This document shows positions 45,901-55,662 of a DNA stretch of 64,000 nucleotides, in pieces (position 1 is the stretch's first letter; every line of letters begins with the position of its first letter). Location of the stretch: NCBI GenBank assembly GCA_021780315.1, contig JAJXYY010000028.1, positions 1-64,000 of the forward strand, given 5' to 3'. The notes beneath the pieces are model-generated. The model was not told where the DNA came from and did no database searches. It was given only the letters and a program-made list of their open reading frames with translations. The position numbers were made by a program, and so were the translations under genes. Source of the stretch: Acidobacteriota bacterium. Its GTDB lineage: Bacteria; Acidobacteriota; Terriglobia; Terriglobales; Acidobacteriaceae.

Positions 45901-47973
45901 TCAGCGTTGCTGAAACTCGGGGCTGCCCATGACGAGGGCGGTGAGGAGGTTGAGGGTGTCGGTAGGGTTGGCTGGAGGGGCGGGCGCGGGGTTGGCGGAG
46001 AGTGAGTCGATTTGTTTGTGGATGAGTTGGTTGGTCTGGGCGGAGACATCGCCGCCGATGAGGGTGGCTTCGAGGACCTGGAGGGCGATATCGGCACCGG
46101 AGGCGGGTGCGGGGGTAGAGATGGGCTGGGACATGAGGCCCAGGGCAAGGATGTGGGCGGAGTCGAACTTCTGGTTGGCGAATTTGCCGGAGGTGAGTTG
46201 GTAGGCGAAGTTGAGGCGGTCTACGAGGGCGGTAGAGTTCATCCACTGGTCAGCGGTGATGTAGTAGCCGGTGGGCGGGAGTGCGTTGTAGAGGGGCATG
46301 CCCATGGTGCGGAGGGTGTTGGCGAGGGCGCCGGGGTTGATGGGGTCGGTGGCGGTGGTGCGGAAGGCGGAGGCGATGAATTCGATGGGGGTTTTGATTT
46401 TGTTGCGGAAGTAGGTGCGGGAGTTGAACTCCGGGGACTGGATGAGGGTGCGGAGGATGGCTTTGATGTCGCCATCGGTGGCGAGGAAGGTTTCGGCCAT
46501 GCGGTCGACGAGGGCGGGCGGGGGGTCGTCGGCGACGAAGCGCTGGGCGAGCTTCCAACTGATGAAGTGGGCGGTCTGGGGGCTGGCGGCGAGCAGGGTG
46601 AGGGCTTCGATGCCTTCGGCCATGCCGGGGTCGGCGTTGGGGAGGACCCACTGGGCGGCGTCGTCAGAAAGGGCGGTGGGGATGCGGTGTCCGAACCACT
46701 GCTTGGGGCCGGGCTGGTGGCGTTTGGGGTCGTAGAGGAAGGGGCCGCCCTGATTGGGGCGATCGACACCCCAGCCGGTGAGGATGGCAGAGAGCGCAGT
46801 GACGTCGGCCTGGGTGTAGCCGCCGTTAACGCCGACGGTGTGGAGCTCCATGACTTCCCTGCCGTAGTTTTCGTTGAGGCCGCGGTTGCCGCGTTTGGAG
46901 TTGGGGTTGGCGGGGTTGACTCCGTTGGCGAGGGAGTCGGGGCCGATGGAGAGGTAGTTGTCGAGATAGACCATCATGGCCGGACTGGTGGCGGTGGCCA
47001 GAAGGAGGTCACGGAATTTGCCGAGGGCGTGTTTGCGGATGGCTTCGCGCTCGTAGGTGGTGGTGTACCACTGGTCGGAGTCTTTGGCGATGAAGACGTT
47101 GAAGTGATTGAACCAGAAGTCGGTCATGACCTCCTGGAGCTGACGCTCGGAGAGGATAGCGCGGAGGAGTTTGGCCTGGGTGAGTTCGCTGCCGATCTGG
47201 TAGGCGGCGCCGATGTTGGCGGACATGGCGTTGAAGAGTTCGCGCTCGCGGGGAGTGAATTCGTTGAGGAGGAGGTTGCGCTGATCGCCGGCGACGTAGG
47301 TGGTGAAGGCGATGCGGTCGGCGACGGGGAGTTTGAGAAGGGCGGGCATGCGCTGGTTTTTGGGGAGGCTGAAGAGGTCTCCGGCGATGCGGGCGGCGGT
47401 GGCCTGGTCGGCAGACTTCTGGGCGGTGAGTTCGGCAGGCGAGGGCGGGGGGAAGGTGGGTTGGCCGTTCGGGTCGATCTTCTTGTTGTCGAGATCCTGG
47501 TTGTATTTGAAGACCTGGACCTGATAGATGGCGGCGAGGCCGGGGTCGGCGGGGTAAGGGCGCTTGCCTTCGGCGACTTGCTGGACCATGCCGCGATCCG
47601 GGAAGAGGAGCAGAGCCTGATCGGGCGGGAGATTGAGGGTGGGGTAGTCGTTGAGGCGACGGTCGAGGGCTGCGTCGGGGATGGACTGCGGGTTGAGTTG
47701 CTGTGTGAACCAGGCTTCGGGCCCCTGGGCGAGGACACGTTCCACGTCGCCAGGGCGAGGGCCGAAGGTGAAGCGGTTGAGAAGCTGGAGGGCGCGCTCG
47801 CGGGGTGTAAGGGGGATGAGCTTTGCAGGGACGGGACGGGTTGGGACAGGGCGGGAGACTTTGGGTACGGCGGTGTTGGCGGCGGGGGATTTGGGAGGGT
47901 GCGGGGCTTGCTGAGCTACGGCGAGGAGGGGAAGCACCGTGGCAAGCAAGAAGATGGGGAGACATACGCGCAT
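45901..47973 (-). CDS. DUF1800 domain-containing secreted protein
   Basis: 690 residues from the ATG at 47973, with a signal peptide (VCLPIFLLATVLPLLAVAQ) and then a Pro-rich spacer. The DUF1800 core begins RALQLLNRFTFGPRPGDVERVL and includes FWFNHFNVFI, NYGREVMELHTVGVNGGYTQADV (the best-conserved block) and FISWKLAQRFVADDPP. Members usually occur with a DUF1501 protein gene; none is adjacent here. The function is uncertain; proposed roles lie in secretion or cell-surface structures. The frame extends past 47973 without support. Confidence 0.88.
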   Translation of the reverse strand: MRVCLPIFLLATVLPLLAVAQQAPHPPKSPAANTAVPKVSRPVPTRPVPAKLIPLTPRERALQLLNRFTFGPRPGDVERVLAQGPEAWFTQQLNPQSIPDAALDRRLNDYPTLNLPPDQALLLFPDRGMVQQVAEGKRPYPADPGLAAIYQVQVFKYNQDLDNKKIDPNGQPTFPPPSPAELTAQKSADQATAARIAGDLFSLPKNQRMPALLKLPVADRIAFTTYVAGDQRNLLLNEFTPRERELFNAMSANIGAAYQIGSELTQAKLLRAILSERQLQEVMTDFWFNHFNVFIAKDSDQWYTTTYEREAIRKHALGKFRDLLLATATSPAMMVYLDNYLSIGPDSLANGVNPANPNSKRGNRGLNENYGREVMELHTVGVNGGYTQADVTALSAILTGWGVDRPNQGGPFLYDPKRHQPGPKQWFGHRIPTALSDDAAQWVLPNADPGMAEGIEALTLLAASPQTAHFISWKLAQRFVADDPPPALVDRMAETFLATDGDIKAILRTLIQSPEFNSRTYFRNKIKTPIEFIASAFRTTATDPINPGALANTLRTMGMPLYNALPPTGYYITADQWMNSTALVDRLNFAYQLTSGKFANQKFDSAHILALGLMSQPISTPAPASGADIALQVLEATLIGGDVSAQTNQLIHKQIDSLSANPAPAPPANPTDTLNLLTALVMGSPEFQQR

Positions 47974-48089
47974 AGGTGTACGGTCAACTCTCGTGATTAG
48001 ACAAGAGCTTAGACCTAGTCTGGCTGGTGAAGTTGCGATTTTGCTTGATTCTCCGTTGATGGAGGCAAAGTTTTTTTGAACGACGCGAG

Positions 48090-48800
48090 CTATTGGGTTG
48101 TGAGTGGGGCTGTGCGCCGTACTTTCGTTGGTTGCTGGCGCCGCTTCAGGGTGGAGTAGAGGAGGCGGGCGGCGAGGAGGAGGGCGAGGGCGACGGTGAC
48201 CTTCCAAGGGGTGCGGACGCCGGGTTTGACGAGCCACCAGAAGTGGATGACGGCGGCGATGGCGGCGAGGTAGACGAGGCGGTGGAGACGCTGCCAGTTT
48301 TTGCCTCCGATGGCGCGCATGATGACGGCGGGCGAGGTGCAGGCGAGGGCGAGGAGGATGAGCCAGGAGAAGATTCCTACCTGGATGAAGCGTCGCTTGA
48401 GGAGGTCTCCGGCGATGGTGGGCCAGACGAGATGCCATTGCTGGAGGATGGCACCGGGGTTTCCGGCACGGATGGCGAGGAGGACCGAGGGGAGATCGTA
48501 TCCGGAGAAGAGGAAGATGTAGGTGGCGAGGTGAAGCGAGGCGTAGAAGAAGGCGTAGAGACCAACGAGCCTGCGGAAGCGGATGAGGAAGGCGATGCTG
48601 GAGGAGAGGCGGCGCAGGGGAGTGATGGCGAGGGAGGCGAGCAGGAGGTAGAGAGCCCAGTTGCCGGTGAAGTGAGTGATGGTATGGACGGGGTCGGGGC
48701 CGAGGTTGTCGTGCTGGAAGCGGTAGAGCAGGAGGGCGAAGGGCGCGAGGCAGAGGAGGTGCGCAAGGAGCTTGAGGGCGAGGATGGCGCGTTTGGGCAT
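48090..48800 (-). CDS. msrQ: heme-binding membrane subunit MsrQ
   Basis: 236 residues with about six helices of the ferric-reductase-like YedZ family. Axial heme His positions fall in FFYASLHLATYIF and AVIHFWWLVKPGV. It passes quinol-derived electrons to MsrP for repair of oxidised methionine in periplasmic proteins. It is 224 nt downstream of msrP on the same strand. Confidence 0.92.
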   Translation of the reverse strand: MPKRAILALKLLAHLLCLAPFALLLYRFQHDNLGPDPVHTITHFTGNWALYLLLASLAITPLRRLSSSIAFLIRFRRLVGLYAFFYASLHLATYIFLFSGYDLPSVLLAIRAGNPGAILQQWHLVWPTIAGDLLKRRFIQVGIFSWLILLALACTSPAVIMRAIGGKNWQRLHRLVYLAAIAAVIHFWWLVKPGVRTPWKVTVALALLLAARLLYSTLKRRQQPTKVRRTAPLTTQ

Positions 48801-48874
48801 GTTTTTTGGGGAGGGAAACGAGGGTTGAGTGGAGTAAGTTCAGCGATGGTTGCGCGAGTGGTGGCGATGGTTGA

Positions 48875-48889
48875 GGGAGGGTCCCTCCC
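48875..48889. repeat. 15-bp perfect palindrome between msrP and msrQ
   Basis: GGGAGGG-T-CCCTCCC is a seven-base perfect dyad. It lies in the 224-nt gap between msrP and msrQ. It may be a regulatory site or stem-loop; no T-run follows. Confidence 0.5.
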
Positions 48890-49024
48890 CACCGTCCACG
48901 GAAGAGACTCCGAGACTGCCTGGCGGTGGAGGGACGGGAGAGAACCAATCGGGAAATGAGCGAGTGCTGCAGTAATGCTAACGATAGGACGCGTGGATCG
49001 GGTGCATGGATTTATGACGGTAAG

Positions 49025-49996
49025 CTAATAGTTTTTGCGGAGGTCCATGCCGTTGTAGAGGCTGGCTACCTGGTCGGCGTAGCCGTTGAAGGGGAGGGTG
49101 GCGATGGAGTGGGGAAAGGTGCTGGAGTCGATGCGACGCTCGTGGGCCTGGGACCAGCGGGGGTGATCGACGGTGGGGTTGACGTTGGAGTAGAAGCCGT
49201 ATTCGCTGGGAGCAATCTCATTCCAGAGAGTGTGGGGCTGTTTGTCGGTGAAGTGGAATTTGACGATGGATTTGGCGGATTTGAAGCCGTACTTCCAGGG
49301 GAGGATAACGCGGATGGGAGCTCCGTTCTGGTTGGGAAGGGTGTTGCCGTACATGCCGAAGGTGAGGAGGGCGAGGGGGTTCATGGCCTCGTCGAGACGG
49401 AGGCCTTCGGAGTAGGGCCAGTCGTAGCCGCCGGGGAGTTCGGGCATCTGCTTTTTGTCGGCGAGGGAGAGGAACTGGACGTATTTGGCGGAGGGGAGGG
49501 GCTGGCAGAAGTTGATGAACTCGGAGAGGGAGTAGCCTTCCCAGGGGATGACCATGGACCAGGCTTCGACGCAGCGGTGGCGGTAGACGCGGGTTTCAAG
49601 GGGGCGGTAGCGCTGGATGCTGTCGACATCGAGAGTGAGGGGCTTTTTGACGAGGCCATCGACCTGGACAGTCCAGGGGCGGGTGTGGAGGGTGTGGGCG
49701 TTTTTGGCTGGCTCGGATTTGTCGGTGCCGAACTCGTAGAAGTTGTTGTAGGTGGAGGCCTTGGAGAAGGGCGTCTGGGGGTCTGGGACGGTGTACTGCG
49801 GGGCGGAAGCAGCGAGGACCTGTTGGGGATGGAAGATGGCAGGAAGCTGGGAGGCGGCGATGGCTGCGGTGCCGAGGGCGGCGGCTCCAGTGAGAAAGCG
49901 GCGGCGATCCTGCTTGAAGCTGTCGAAGGTGTGCTGAGGGGTGATCTCGGAGGAGGCGATGGTGGAGGCGAGAGAACCGGATTTGCGGATGAGCAT
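49025..49996 (-). CDS. msrP: protein-methionine-sulfoxide reductase catalytic subunit MsrP
   Basis: 323 residues from the ATG at 49996. The Tat signal DRRRFLTGAAALGTAAIA exports the folded molybdoenzyme. The oxidoreductase Moco-binding domain includes RHRCVEAWSMVIPWEGY, whose Cys ligates molybdenum, and PNQNGAPIRVILPWKYGFKS. It repairs both methionine sulfoxide stereoisomers in the periplasm with MsrQ. The upstream extension of the frame is not supported by family length. Confidence 0.93.
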   Translation of the reverse strand: MLIRKSGSLASTIASSEITPQHTFDSFKQDRRRFLTGAAALGTAAIAASQLPAIFHPQQVLAASAPQYTVPDPQTPFSKASTYNNFYEFGTDKSEPAKNAHTLHTRPWTVQVDGLVKKPLTLDVDSIQRYRPLETRVYRHRCVEAWSMVIPWEGYSLSEFINFCQPLPSAKYVQFLSLADKKQMPELPGGYDWPYSEGLRLDEAMNPLALLTFGMYGNTLPNQNGAPIRVILPWKYGFKSAKSIVKFHFTDKQPHTLWNEIAPSEYGFYSNVNPTVDHPRWSQAHERRIDSSTFPHSIATLPFNGYADQVASLYNGMDLRKNY

Positions 49997-50247
49997 GGCT
50001 TGATCCTTTTGTCGTGCAGCTTGACGTGCAGCGGAGGCGAGTTGCGTTGAGACCGGAACGACGCGACTGAGCGTGTGATGCGACCAAGTCCTTATGGTTA
50101 CATGACACAGGAGAAGACTTTTGAGATGGTGAACATTTTCCATTAAGCGTCCGGGGGGCGGGAAGTGCAGGTGGCGGTAGGACAGACGCTGGACCAGGAA
50201 GGGCGAAGGGGAGACAGGGGCGGGTGAGAGATGGCACACTGGGAGAC

Positions 50248-51018
50248 ATGATGACTGGTGCCCGGGAAGAACAACTATTGGAAGCAGCGAATGTGCTGAT
50301 GGATGCGCGGCGGACGAGCAAGCCGATGGAAGACCTGCCGGTAGAGTTGCAACCGACGACGGTGGATGAAGGCTATCTGGTGCAGGACGCGATGGCCGCG
50401 GCGTATGGGGCGATTGGTGGGTGGAAGGTGGGTGCGCCGACGGCAGAGGCTACCCCGATGTTTGCGCCCATGCCACTGGCGTGGATGGCCGCGGGCGGCA
50501 GTGTGCTGGCGGGACCGCGGTATCGGTTTCGGGGTCTGGAGGCGGAGATTGCGTTTCTGATGGGGCAGGACCTGCCGCCGCGGGCGACACCGTACACGCG
50601 GGACGAAGTGGTGGCGGCGATTGCGAGTTGCCATCCGGTGATTGAGGTGCTGGAGTCGGGGCTAGTTGATCCGACGACGGCGACGAAGCTGTCGATGATT
50701 GCGGACCTGCAGATGCACGGCGGGTTTGTGTATGGGCCAGCGTATGCGGATTGGCAGCGTATCGACTTTACGCAGGAGCGGGTGTCGCTGGCGGTGGATG
50801 GGGTGGTGCGGGTGGAGCGGGTGGGGTCGAATACGTCGGGCGACCTGATGCGACTGATGCCATGGCTGGCGAACGAAGGCGCGGCGCGAACCGGAGGCCT
50901 GAAGGCCGGGCAGTGGGTGACGACGGGAAGCTGGACAGGCGCGACGACGGCAGCGGCGGGATCGTCGGTGGACGTGCGATTTGGTACGGCGGGACAGGTT
51001 ACGTTGCGCTTCGAGTAG
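50248..51018 (+). CDS. 2-keto-4-pentenoate hydratase-like protein (FAH superfamily)
   Basis: 256 residues from the ATG at 50248 (GTG at 50224 is possible). Motifs [34 protein letters not shown] and [11 protein letters not shown] match the MhpD hydratase/decarboxylase branch. It would add water to 2-hydroxypenta-2,4-dienoate-like acids. No ring-cleavage dioxygenase is nearby, so the real substrate is uncertain. The malate synthase start is 41 nt downstream. Confidence 0.83.
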   Translation: MMTGAREEQLLEAANVLMDARRTSKPMEDLPVELQPTTVDEGYLVQDAMAAAYGAIGGWKVGAPTAEATPMFAPMPLAWMAAGGSVLAGPRYRFRGLEAEIAFLMGQDLPPRATPYTRDEVVAAIASCHPVIEVLESGLVDPTTATKLSMIADLQMHGGFVYGPAYADWQRIDFTQERVSLAVDGVVRVERVGSNTSGDLMRLMPWLANEGAARTGGLKAGQWVTTGSWTGATTAAAGSSVDVRFGTAGQVTLRFE

Positions 51019-51058
51019 GCAGGGGTTGCGGATCGATCGTGCGAAAGAGGGCGAGAGT

Positions 51059-52666
51059 ATGAGTGAGTATGGTGCGGGTGTGGAGTTTCGGGCTCCGGTG
51101 ACGGAGCGGTATGCGGCGATATTGACGCCGGAGGCGGTGGCGTTTGTGGTGGGGCTGCAACGGGCGTTCCACAGGCGACGGAAAGAGTTGCTGGCGGCGC
51201 GGGTGGCTCGGCAGGCGCGGCTGGATGCAGGCGAGCGTCCGGATTTTCTGGCGGAGACGAAGGCGATCCGGGAGAGCGAGTGGGTGGTGGCTCCGCTGCC
51301 GCAGGACCTGCTGGACCGGCGGGTGGAGATCACGGGGCCAGTAGAGCGGAAGATGATCATCAACGCGCTGAACTCAGGGGCGAAGGTGTTTATGGCGGAC
51401 TTTGAGGACTCGACGACGCCGACGTGGGAGAACGTGATGGAGGGGCAGATCAATCTGCGGGATGCGGTTCGGCGGACGATCACGTTTGAGGATAAAAGCA
51501 ACGGAAAGAGTTACAAGCTGATTGAGAAGCCAGCAGTGCTGTTTGTGCGGGCGCGCGGGTGGCATCTGGACGAAGCGCATGTGGTGGTGGACGGAGAGCC
51601 GATGTCGGGGTCGCTGTTCGATTTTGGTTTGTATGCGTTCCACAATGCGAAAGAGCTGCTGGCGCGAGGTTCGGGGCCGTATTTCTATCTGCCGAAGATG
51701 GAGAGCCATCTGGAGGCGCGGCTGTGGAACGAGGCGTTTGTGAAGGCCGAGGCGGAGCTGGGGATTGCGGCGGGATCGATCAAGGGGACGGTGCTGATCG
51801 AGACGATTCTGGCGACGTTCGAGATGGACGAGATTTTGTGGGAGCTGCGGGAGCACTCCGCCGGTCTGAACTGCGGGCGTTGGGATTATATTTTCAGCTT
51901 CATCAAGAAGTTTGCCGGGGACAAGAGCGTGCTGCTGCCGGACCGCGGGCAGGTGACGATGACGACGCACTTTATGCGGAGCTACTCCAAGCTGGCGATC
52001 AAGACGTGCCACCGGCGTGGAGTGAGCGCGATGGGTGGGATGAGCGCGTTTATCCCGATCAAGAGCGATCCGGTGGCGAATGAGACAGCACTGGCGCAGG
52101 TGCGGGCAGACAAGGAACGCGAGGCTACGGATGGACATGACGGGACGTGGGTAGCGCATCCGGGGCTGGTGCCGGTGGCGCTGGAGGTGTTCGACCGGGT
52201 GATGCCGCAGCCGAACCAGATCGACAAGCAGTTGCCGGAGTACAGTGTGACGGCGGAGGATCTGCTGCAGGTTCCGGCGGGATCGATCACAGAGGCGGGC
52301 TTGCGGCAGAATGTTGCTGTGGGGCTGGGGTATGTGGAGGCGTGGCTGCGCGGGATCGGATGCGTGCCGCTGTTCAACCTGATGGAAGACGCAGCGACGG
52401 CGGAGATCAGCCGGGCGCAGTTGTGGCAGTGGGTTCACCATGGGGCGGTGCTGACGGATGGCCGCGCGGTGACGGTGGGGCTGGTGGATACTGCGATTGA
52501 AGAGGAGTTGGCCAAGGCCAAGGCGGCGGTGGATGGTACGCGGTATGCGGCGTATGTTCGGGCAGCGGAGTTGATGCGGGAGTTGGTGCGGGGCGAGAAG
52601 TTTGTGGAGTTTCTGACGGTGCCGGCGTATGCGCGGGTGCTGGCGGGTGAAGGACTGGCCAGTTAG
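51059..52666 (+). CDS. aceB: malate synthase A
   Basis: 535-residue enzyme condensing glyoxylate and acetyl-CoA to malate in the glyoxylate shunt. [19 protein letters not shown] and [13 protein letters not shown] contain active-site acids, and [15 protein letters not shown] is diagnostic of isoform [19 protein letters not shown] follows the usual order. The start at 51059 is taken over the upstream frame. Isocitrate lyase is not in the window. Confidence 0.96.
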   Translation: MSEYGAGVEFRAPVTERYAAILTPEAVAFVVGLQRAFHRRRKELLAARVARQARLDAGERPDFLAETKAIRESEWVVAPLPQDLLDRRVEITGPVERKMIINALNSGAKVFMADFEDSTTPTWENVMEGQINLRDAVRRTITFEDKSNGKSYKLIEKPAVLFVRARGWHLDEAHVVVDGEPMSGSLFDFGLYAFHNAKELLARGSGPYFYLPKMESHLEARLWNEAFVKAEAELGIAAGSIKGTVLIETILATFEMDEILWELREHSAGLNCGRWDYIFSFIKKFAGDKSVLLPDRGQVTMTTHFMRSYSKLAIKTCHRRGVSAMGGMSAFIPIKSDPVANETALAQVRADKEREATDGHDGTWVAHPGLVPVALEVFDRVMPQPNQIDKQLPEYSVTAEDLLQVPAGSITEAGLRQNVAVGLGYVEAWLRGIGCVPLFNLMEDAATAEISRAQLWQWVHHGAVLTDGRAVTVGLVDTAIEEELAKAKAAVDGTRYAAYVRAAELMRELVRGEKFVEFLTVPAYARVLAGEGLAS

Positions 52667-52680
52667 TTCGTAGAGAGAAG

Positions 52681-52724
52681 CTGCCCCGTGTCGTGAGGTG
52701 AAAGTCGCTCAGGACACGGGGCAG
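52681..52724. terminator. hairpin terminator between aceB and DsrE-like gene
   Basis: CTGCCCCGTGTC and GACACGGGGCAG form a 12-pair stem with a 20-base loop. On the minus strand it is followed by CTTCTCTCT. It sits between two convergent genes. Confidence 0.75.
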
Positions 52725-52737
52725 CGCATGCGTGTAT

Positions 52738-53175
52738 TCAGCGGCCGCCCTTGATGTACGACCAGCCTTCTTCCTGCTTTTTGACGACCTCGACGGCACC
52801 GGAGGGGACTTCGATGGTGCCGGGGACCATGTCGGCGAGGGTGAGGTTGTTGCCCTTCATGGAGTTGTGGCAGGCGGCAAGAATGACGCCCTGTTTCTGC
52901 AAGGCTTCGAGGTCAGCGCGGACGGAGGAGTCTGCCTTGAGTACGTTGATGCCGGGGCCGAAGGCGACGATCTCGATTTCGACGGGATCGGGTGCGAAGC
53001 CTTTGAGGAGATTACCGGTGTTGTGCATGGAGATCTCCCAGTCGGTCTTGTCGCCGGAGGTGATGGCGAAGATGATGCGGTGGGTGTGCACGGGGGCGGC
53101 GAAGGCGAAGGTGGCGGCTCCGGAGAACAGGAGCGTGCAGACAAGGGCGAGGGCAAGGGTGTAGCGGAGCTTCAT
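52738..53175 (-). CDS. secreted DsrE/DsrF-like protein
   Basis: 145 residues after GGAGGA. The signal peptide LRYTLALALVCTLLFSGAATFAFA is followed by a DsrE-like fold: HRIIFAITSGDKTDWEISMHNTGNLLK, EIEIVAFGPGINVL and GVILAACHNSMKGNNL with a conserved Cys. These periplasmic relatives of sulfur-trafficking proteins have no settled function. A terminator separates it from the amidinotransferase gene upstream. Confidence 0.85.
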   Translation of the reverse strand: MKLRYTLALALVCTLLFSGAATFAFAAPVHTHRIIFAITSGDKTDWEISMHNTGNLLKGFAPDPVEIEIVAFGPGINVLKADSSVRADLEALQKQGVILAACHNSMKGNNLTLADMVPGTIEVPSGAVEVVKKQEEGWSYIKGGR

Positions 53176-53240
53176 GGTGAGTGGTTCCTCCGAGGAATGG
53201 GTATAGGTTACCGCAAGCGCGGACATGGGTGCGTGGGGCA

Positions 53241-53271
53241 GACAAAAGCCGCCCCGCTGGCCGAGGCGGCT
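53241..53271 (-). terminator. intrinsic terminator of the amidinotransferase gene
   Basis: AGCCGCCCCG and CGAGGCGGCT (53247-53271) form a ten-base stem with one mismatch. On the minus strand it is followed by TTTGTCTG. It is 18 nt past the stop at 53290. Confidence 0.8.
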
Positions 53272-53289
53272 GGAGGTAGCTGCGGTGGG

Positions 53290-54171
53290 TTACTGCAGAT
53301 GAGCAGGCGTGGAGAGCTTCATGACGAGGCACTTGGCCGCGCCGCCGGCCTTGAGGAACTCGGAGAGGGTGACTTCGATGACGTGGAAGCCGCGCGACTC
53401 CAACTGGGTGCGGAGGCTGGGGGTGATGTTGTTGAGGATGATGGTGCGATCGACGTTGACGGCGTTGCAGGCGAAGCGGGTGGCATCTTCTTCGGTGACG
53501 ATGATGCGTTGGTCGGGGGTGTAGAAGGCCTCGATGGCAGCGCGGGATTCAGCACTGAAGGCTTCTGGAAAGTAGAGGACCGAGCCGTCGGTGAGCGGCG
53601 CAAAGCAGGTGTCCAGGTGGTAGAAGCGTGGGTCGATGAGGTGGAGCGAGATGACCTGCACGGGCCAGAGGGTGGTGAGGGCATGGTGGCTGGAGTGGGC
53701 GGTACGGGGGCCTTCGCCGACGAAGAGAGTAGAGCCATCGGTGGAGAAGAGGGCGTCGCCTTCGCCTTCAAAAGGGGTGGAGCGGGGGGTATCGACGACG
53801 GTGTAGCCGGCGCGCTGGAACCAACTGCGGAAGTGGGGCTCTTCTCCCTGACGCTCGGGGTGGAAGAAGCTGGAGAGGGCGACGATGCCGTTGCGCTCGA
53901 GGCCGGCGTTGGCAGTAAAGACCATGTCGGGCGAGCCGGGCTGGGGCTCGACGAGTTGCACGTCGGCGATGGAGGAGACGGCCTGATAGAGGTGGTGCCA
54001 CTGCTCGGCGGCGCGCTCGCGGGAGGAGGCGTGGACGTTGCCAGCCATCCAGGGGTTGATGACGTAGTTGACGTCGTAGAGCGTGGGGGGGCACATGAGG
54101 AAGACCTGGCGGGTGGGCAGAACGCTGAGGAAGGGCTGGGTGGCGGCGAGGTCGAGGGTGTGGGTGCTCAT
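53290..54171 (-). CDS. amidinotransferase / dimethylargininase-like protein
   Basis: 293 residues from the ATG at 54171. The guanidino-modifying fold is suggested by CPPTLYDVNYVINPWM at the start, PQPGSPDMVFTANAG, FEGEGDALF, HLDTCFAPL (catalytic His) and the C-terminal KAGGAAKCLVMKL with the nucleophilic Cys. It may hydrolyse arginine derivatives such as dimethylarginine or make ornithine/citrulline. Exact reaction unknown. HPPD lies upstream on the same strand. Confidence 0.87.
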   Translation of the reverse strand: MSTHTLDLAATQPFLSVLPTRQVFLMCPPTLYDVNYVINPWMAGNVHASSRERAAEQWHHLYQAVSSIADVQLVEPQPGSPDMVFTANAGLERNGIVALSSFFHPERQGEEPHFRSWFQRAGYTVVDTPRSTPFEGEGDALFSTDGSTLFVGEGPRTAHSSHHALTTLWPVQVISLHLIDPRFYHLDTCFAPLTDGSVLYFPEAFSAESRAAIEAFYTPDQRIIVTEEDATRFACNAVNVDRTIILNNITPSLRTQLESRGFHVIEVTLSEFLKAGGAAKCLVMKLSTPAHLQ

Positions 54172-54325
54172 AAAATGCGGATCTCCAAGTAAGAGCTTGG
54201 CAGACGCGCAAAGGTGCGTCAATGCTAATGATTATGCATATGCGGGTGGATATTTATGCAGGATTTCTTGTGCATGTTTTGGTTACATGTTGTGTGGCGG
54301 AGTGGAGTTTTTCTGGATGCAATGA

Positions 54326-54364
54326 ACCCGCCTGGCGCCGGATGAAGCAGGTCGCGAGGCGGGT
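54326..54364 (-). terminator. possible terminator of the HPPD gene
   Basis: ACCCGCCT and AGGCGGGT are complementary and lie 21 nt past the HPPD stop. The loop is long and the T-run is weak (TTCATT), so its efficiency is doubtful. Confidence 0.45.
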
Positions 54365-54385
54365 GCCGGGAGGGATGACTATGGG

Positions 54386-55519
54386 TTAGAGGTTGCCGCG
54401 GAGCTCTTGTTCGCGCTCGATGGCTTCGAAGAGAGCCTTGAAGTTGCCTTTGCCGAAGCTGCGGGAGCCTTTGCGCTGGATGATCTCGTAGAAGACGGTG
54501 GGGCGGTCTTCGACAGGGCGGGTGAAGATCTGGAGCATGTAACCTTCGTTGTCACGATCTACGAGGATGCCGAGGCGCTCGAGTTCTTCGATGGGCTCGT
54601 CGATGGTGCCGACGCGGCTCTGGAGCTGGGTGTAGTAGGAGTGGGGTACGGTGAGGAACTCGATTCCCTGCTGCTGGAGTGCGGAGACAGTGGCGAGGAT
54701 GTCTGCGGTGGCGAGGGCGATATGCTGGACGCCGGGGCCCTGGTAGAAGTCGAGGTACTCTTCGATCTGGGACTTGCGGCGGCCTTCGGCGGGCTCGTTG
54801 ATGGGGAATTTGACGTAGCCGTTGCCGTTGGCCATGACCTTGGACATGAGGGCGGAGTACTCGGTGGAGATGTCGTTGTCGTCGAAGTGCTGGTAGAGCT
54901 GGAAGCCCATGACGTGGCCGTAGAAGTCGACCCACTCGTTCATGGCGTTCCAGCCGACGTTGCCGACGCAGTGGTCGATGTGGAGGAGGCCTACGGGACG
55001 GGCGACGGGATCGTGGGGGATGGCACGGTAGCCGGGGAAGAAGGGCCCGTTGTAGTGGCCGCGCTCGACGAAGGTGTGGATGGTGTCTCCATAGGCGGCG
55101 ATGCTGGCGATGGTGACACGGCCATGCTCGTCGGCGAGTTCGGTGGGCTCCTGGATGCTGCGGGCGCCGCGGCGGGTGGTTTCGAGCCAGGCCTGGTGTG
55201 CGTCGTCGACCCAGAGGGCGATGGAGCGGACGCCGTCGCCGTGGGTGTGGACGTGGCGGGCGATATCGGAGTCGGGGCGGAGGGCAGTGGTGAGGACGAA
55301 GCGGACCTTGCCCTGCTGGAGGACGTAGGAGGCGCGGTCGCGCTGGCCGGTTTCGGGCCCGGCGTAGGCGACGAGCGACATGCCGAAGGCGGCGCGATAG
55401 AAGTAGGCGGCCTGGCGGGCGTTGCCGACGTAGAACTCTACGTGATCGGTGCCTTTGAGGGGGAGGAAGTCGGTGGTGGGAGTGGCTGCGAGAGGGTCAA
55501 GGTGTGCTGGTGTGGCCAT
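54386..55519 (-). CDS. hppD: 4-hydroxyphenylpyruvate dioxygenase
   Basis: 377-residue Fe(II) dioxygenase making homogentisate from 4-hydroxyphenylpyruvate in tyrosine catabolism. It has two vicinal-oxygen-chelate domains. Iron ligands fall in LHIDHCVGNV, GPGVQHIALATADI and FYEIIQRKG. The C-terminal GSRSFGKGNFKALFEAIEREQ is diagnostic. GGAG precedes the start. Homogentisate dioxygenase is not nearby. Confidence 0.96.
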   Translation of the reverse strand: MATPAHLDPLAATPTTDFLPLKGTDHVEFYVGNARQAAYFYRAAFGMSLVAYAGPETGQRDRASYVLQQGKVRFVLTTALRPDSDIARHVHTHGDGVRSIALWVDDAHQAWLETTRRGARSIQEPTELADEHGRVTIASIAAYGDTIHTFVERGHYNGPFFPGYRAIPHDPVARPVGLLHIDHCVGNVGWNAMNEWVDFYGHVMGFQLYQHFDDNDISTEYSALMSKVMANGNGYVKFPINEPAEGRRKSQIEEYLDFYQGPGVQHIALATADILATVSALQQQGIEFLTVPHSYYTQLQSRVGTIDEPIEELERLGILVDRDNEGYMLQIFTRPVEDRPTVFYEIIQRKGSRSFGKGNFKALFEAIEREQELRGNL

Positions 55520-55662
55520 GGGGAGTCTCCGGTAGTTCGATGCAGGGATGAGGATATGACGAAGAGGTGGGAGTTGGCTAGGGAGGCGGCTTTTGACGGG
55601 GTGAAGGTGGTGGATTGGGTGGGTAGTAGTGGCTTGTAGACTGGCAGAGACGAGGTAGAGAT

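Noticed and set aside
48801-49024. Additional small gene between msrP and msrQ
   Set aside because: No frame with a start, ribosome site and plausible composition; only a short palindrome is visible.
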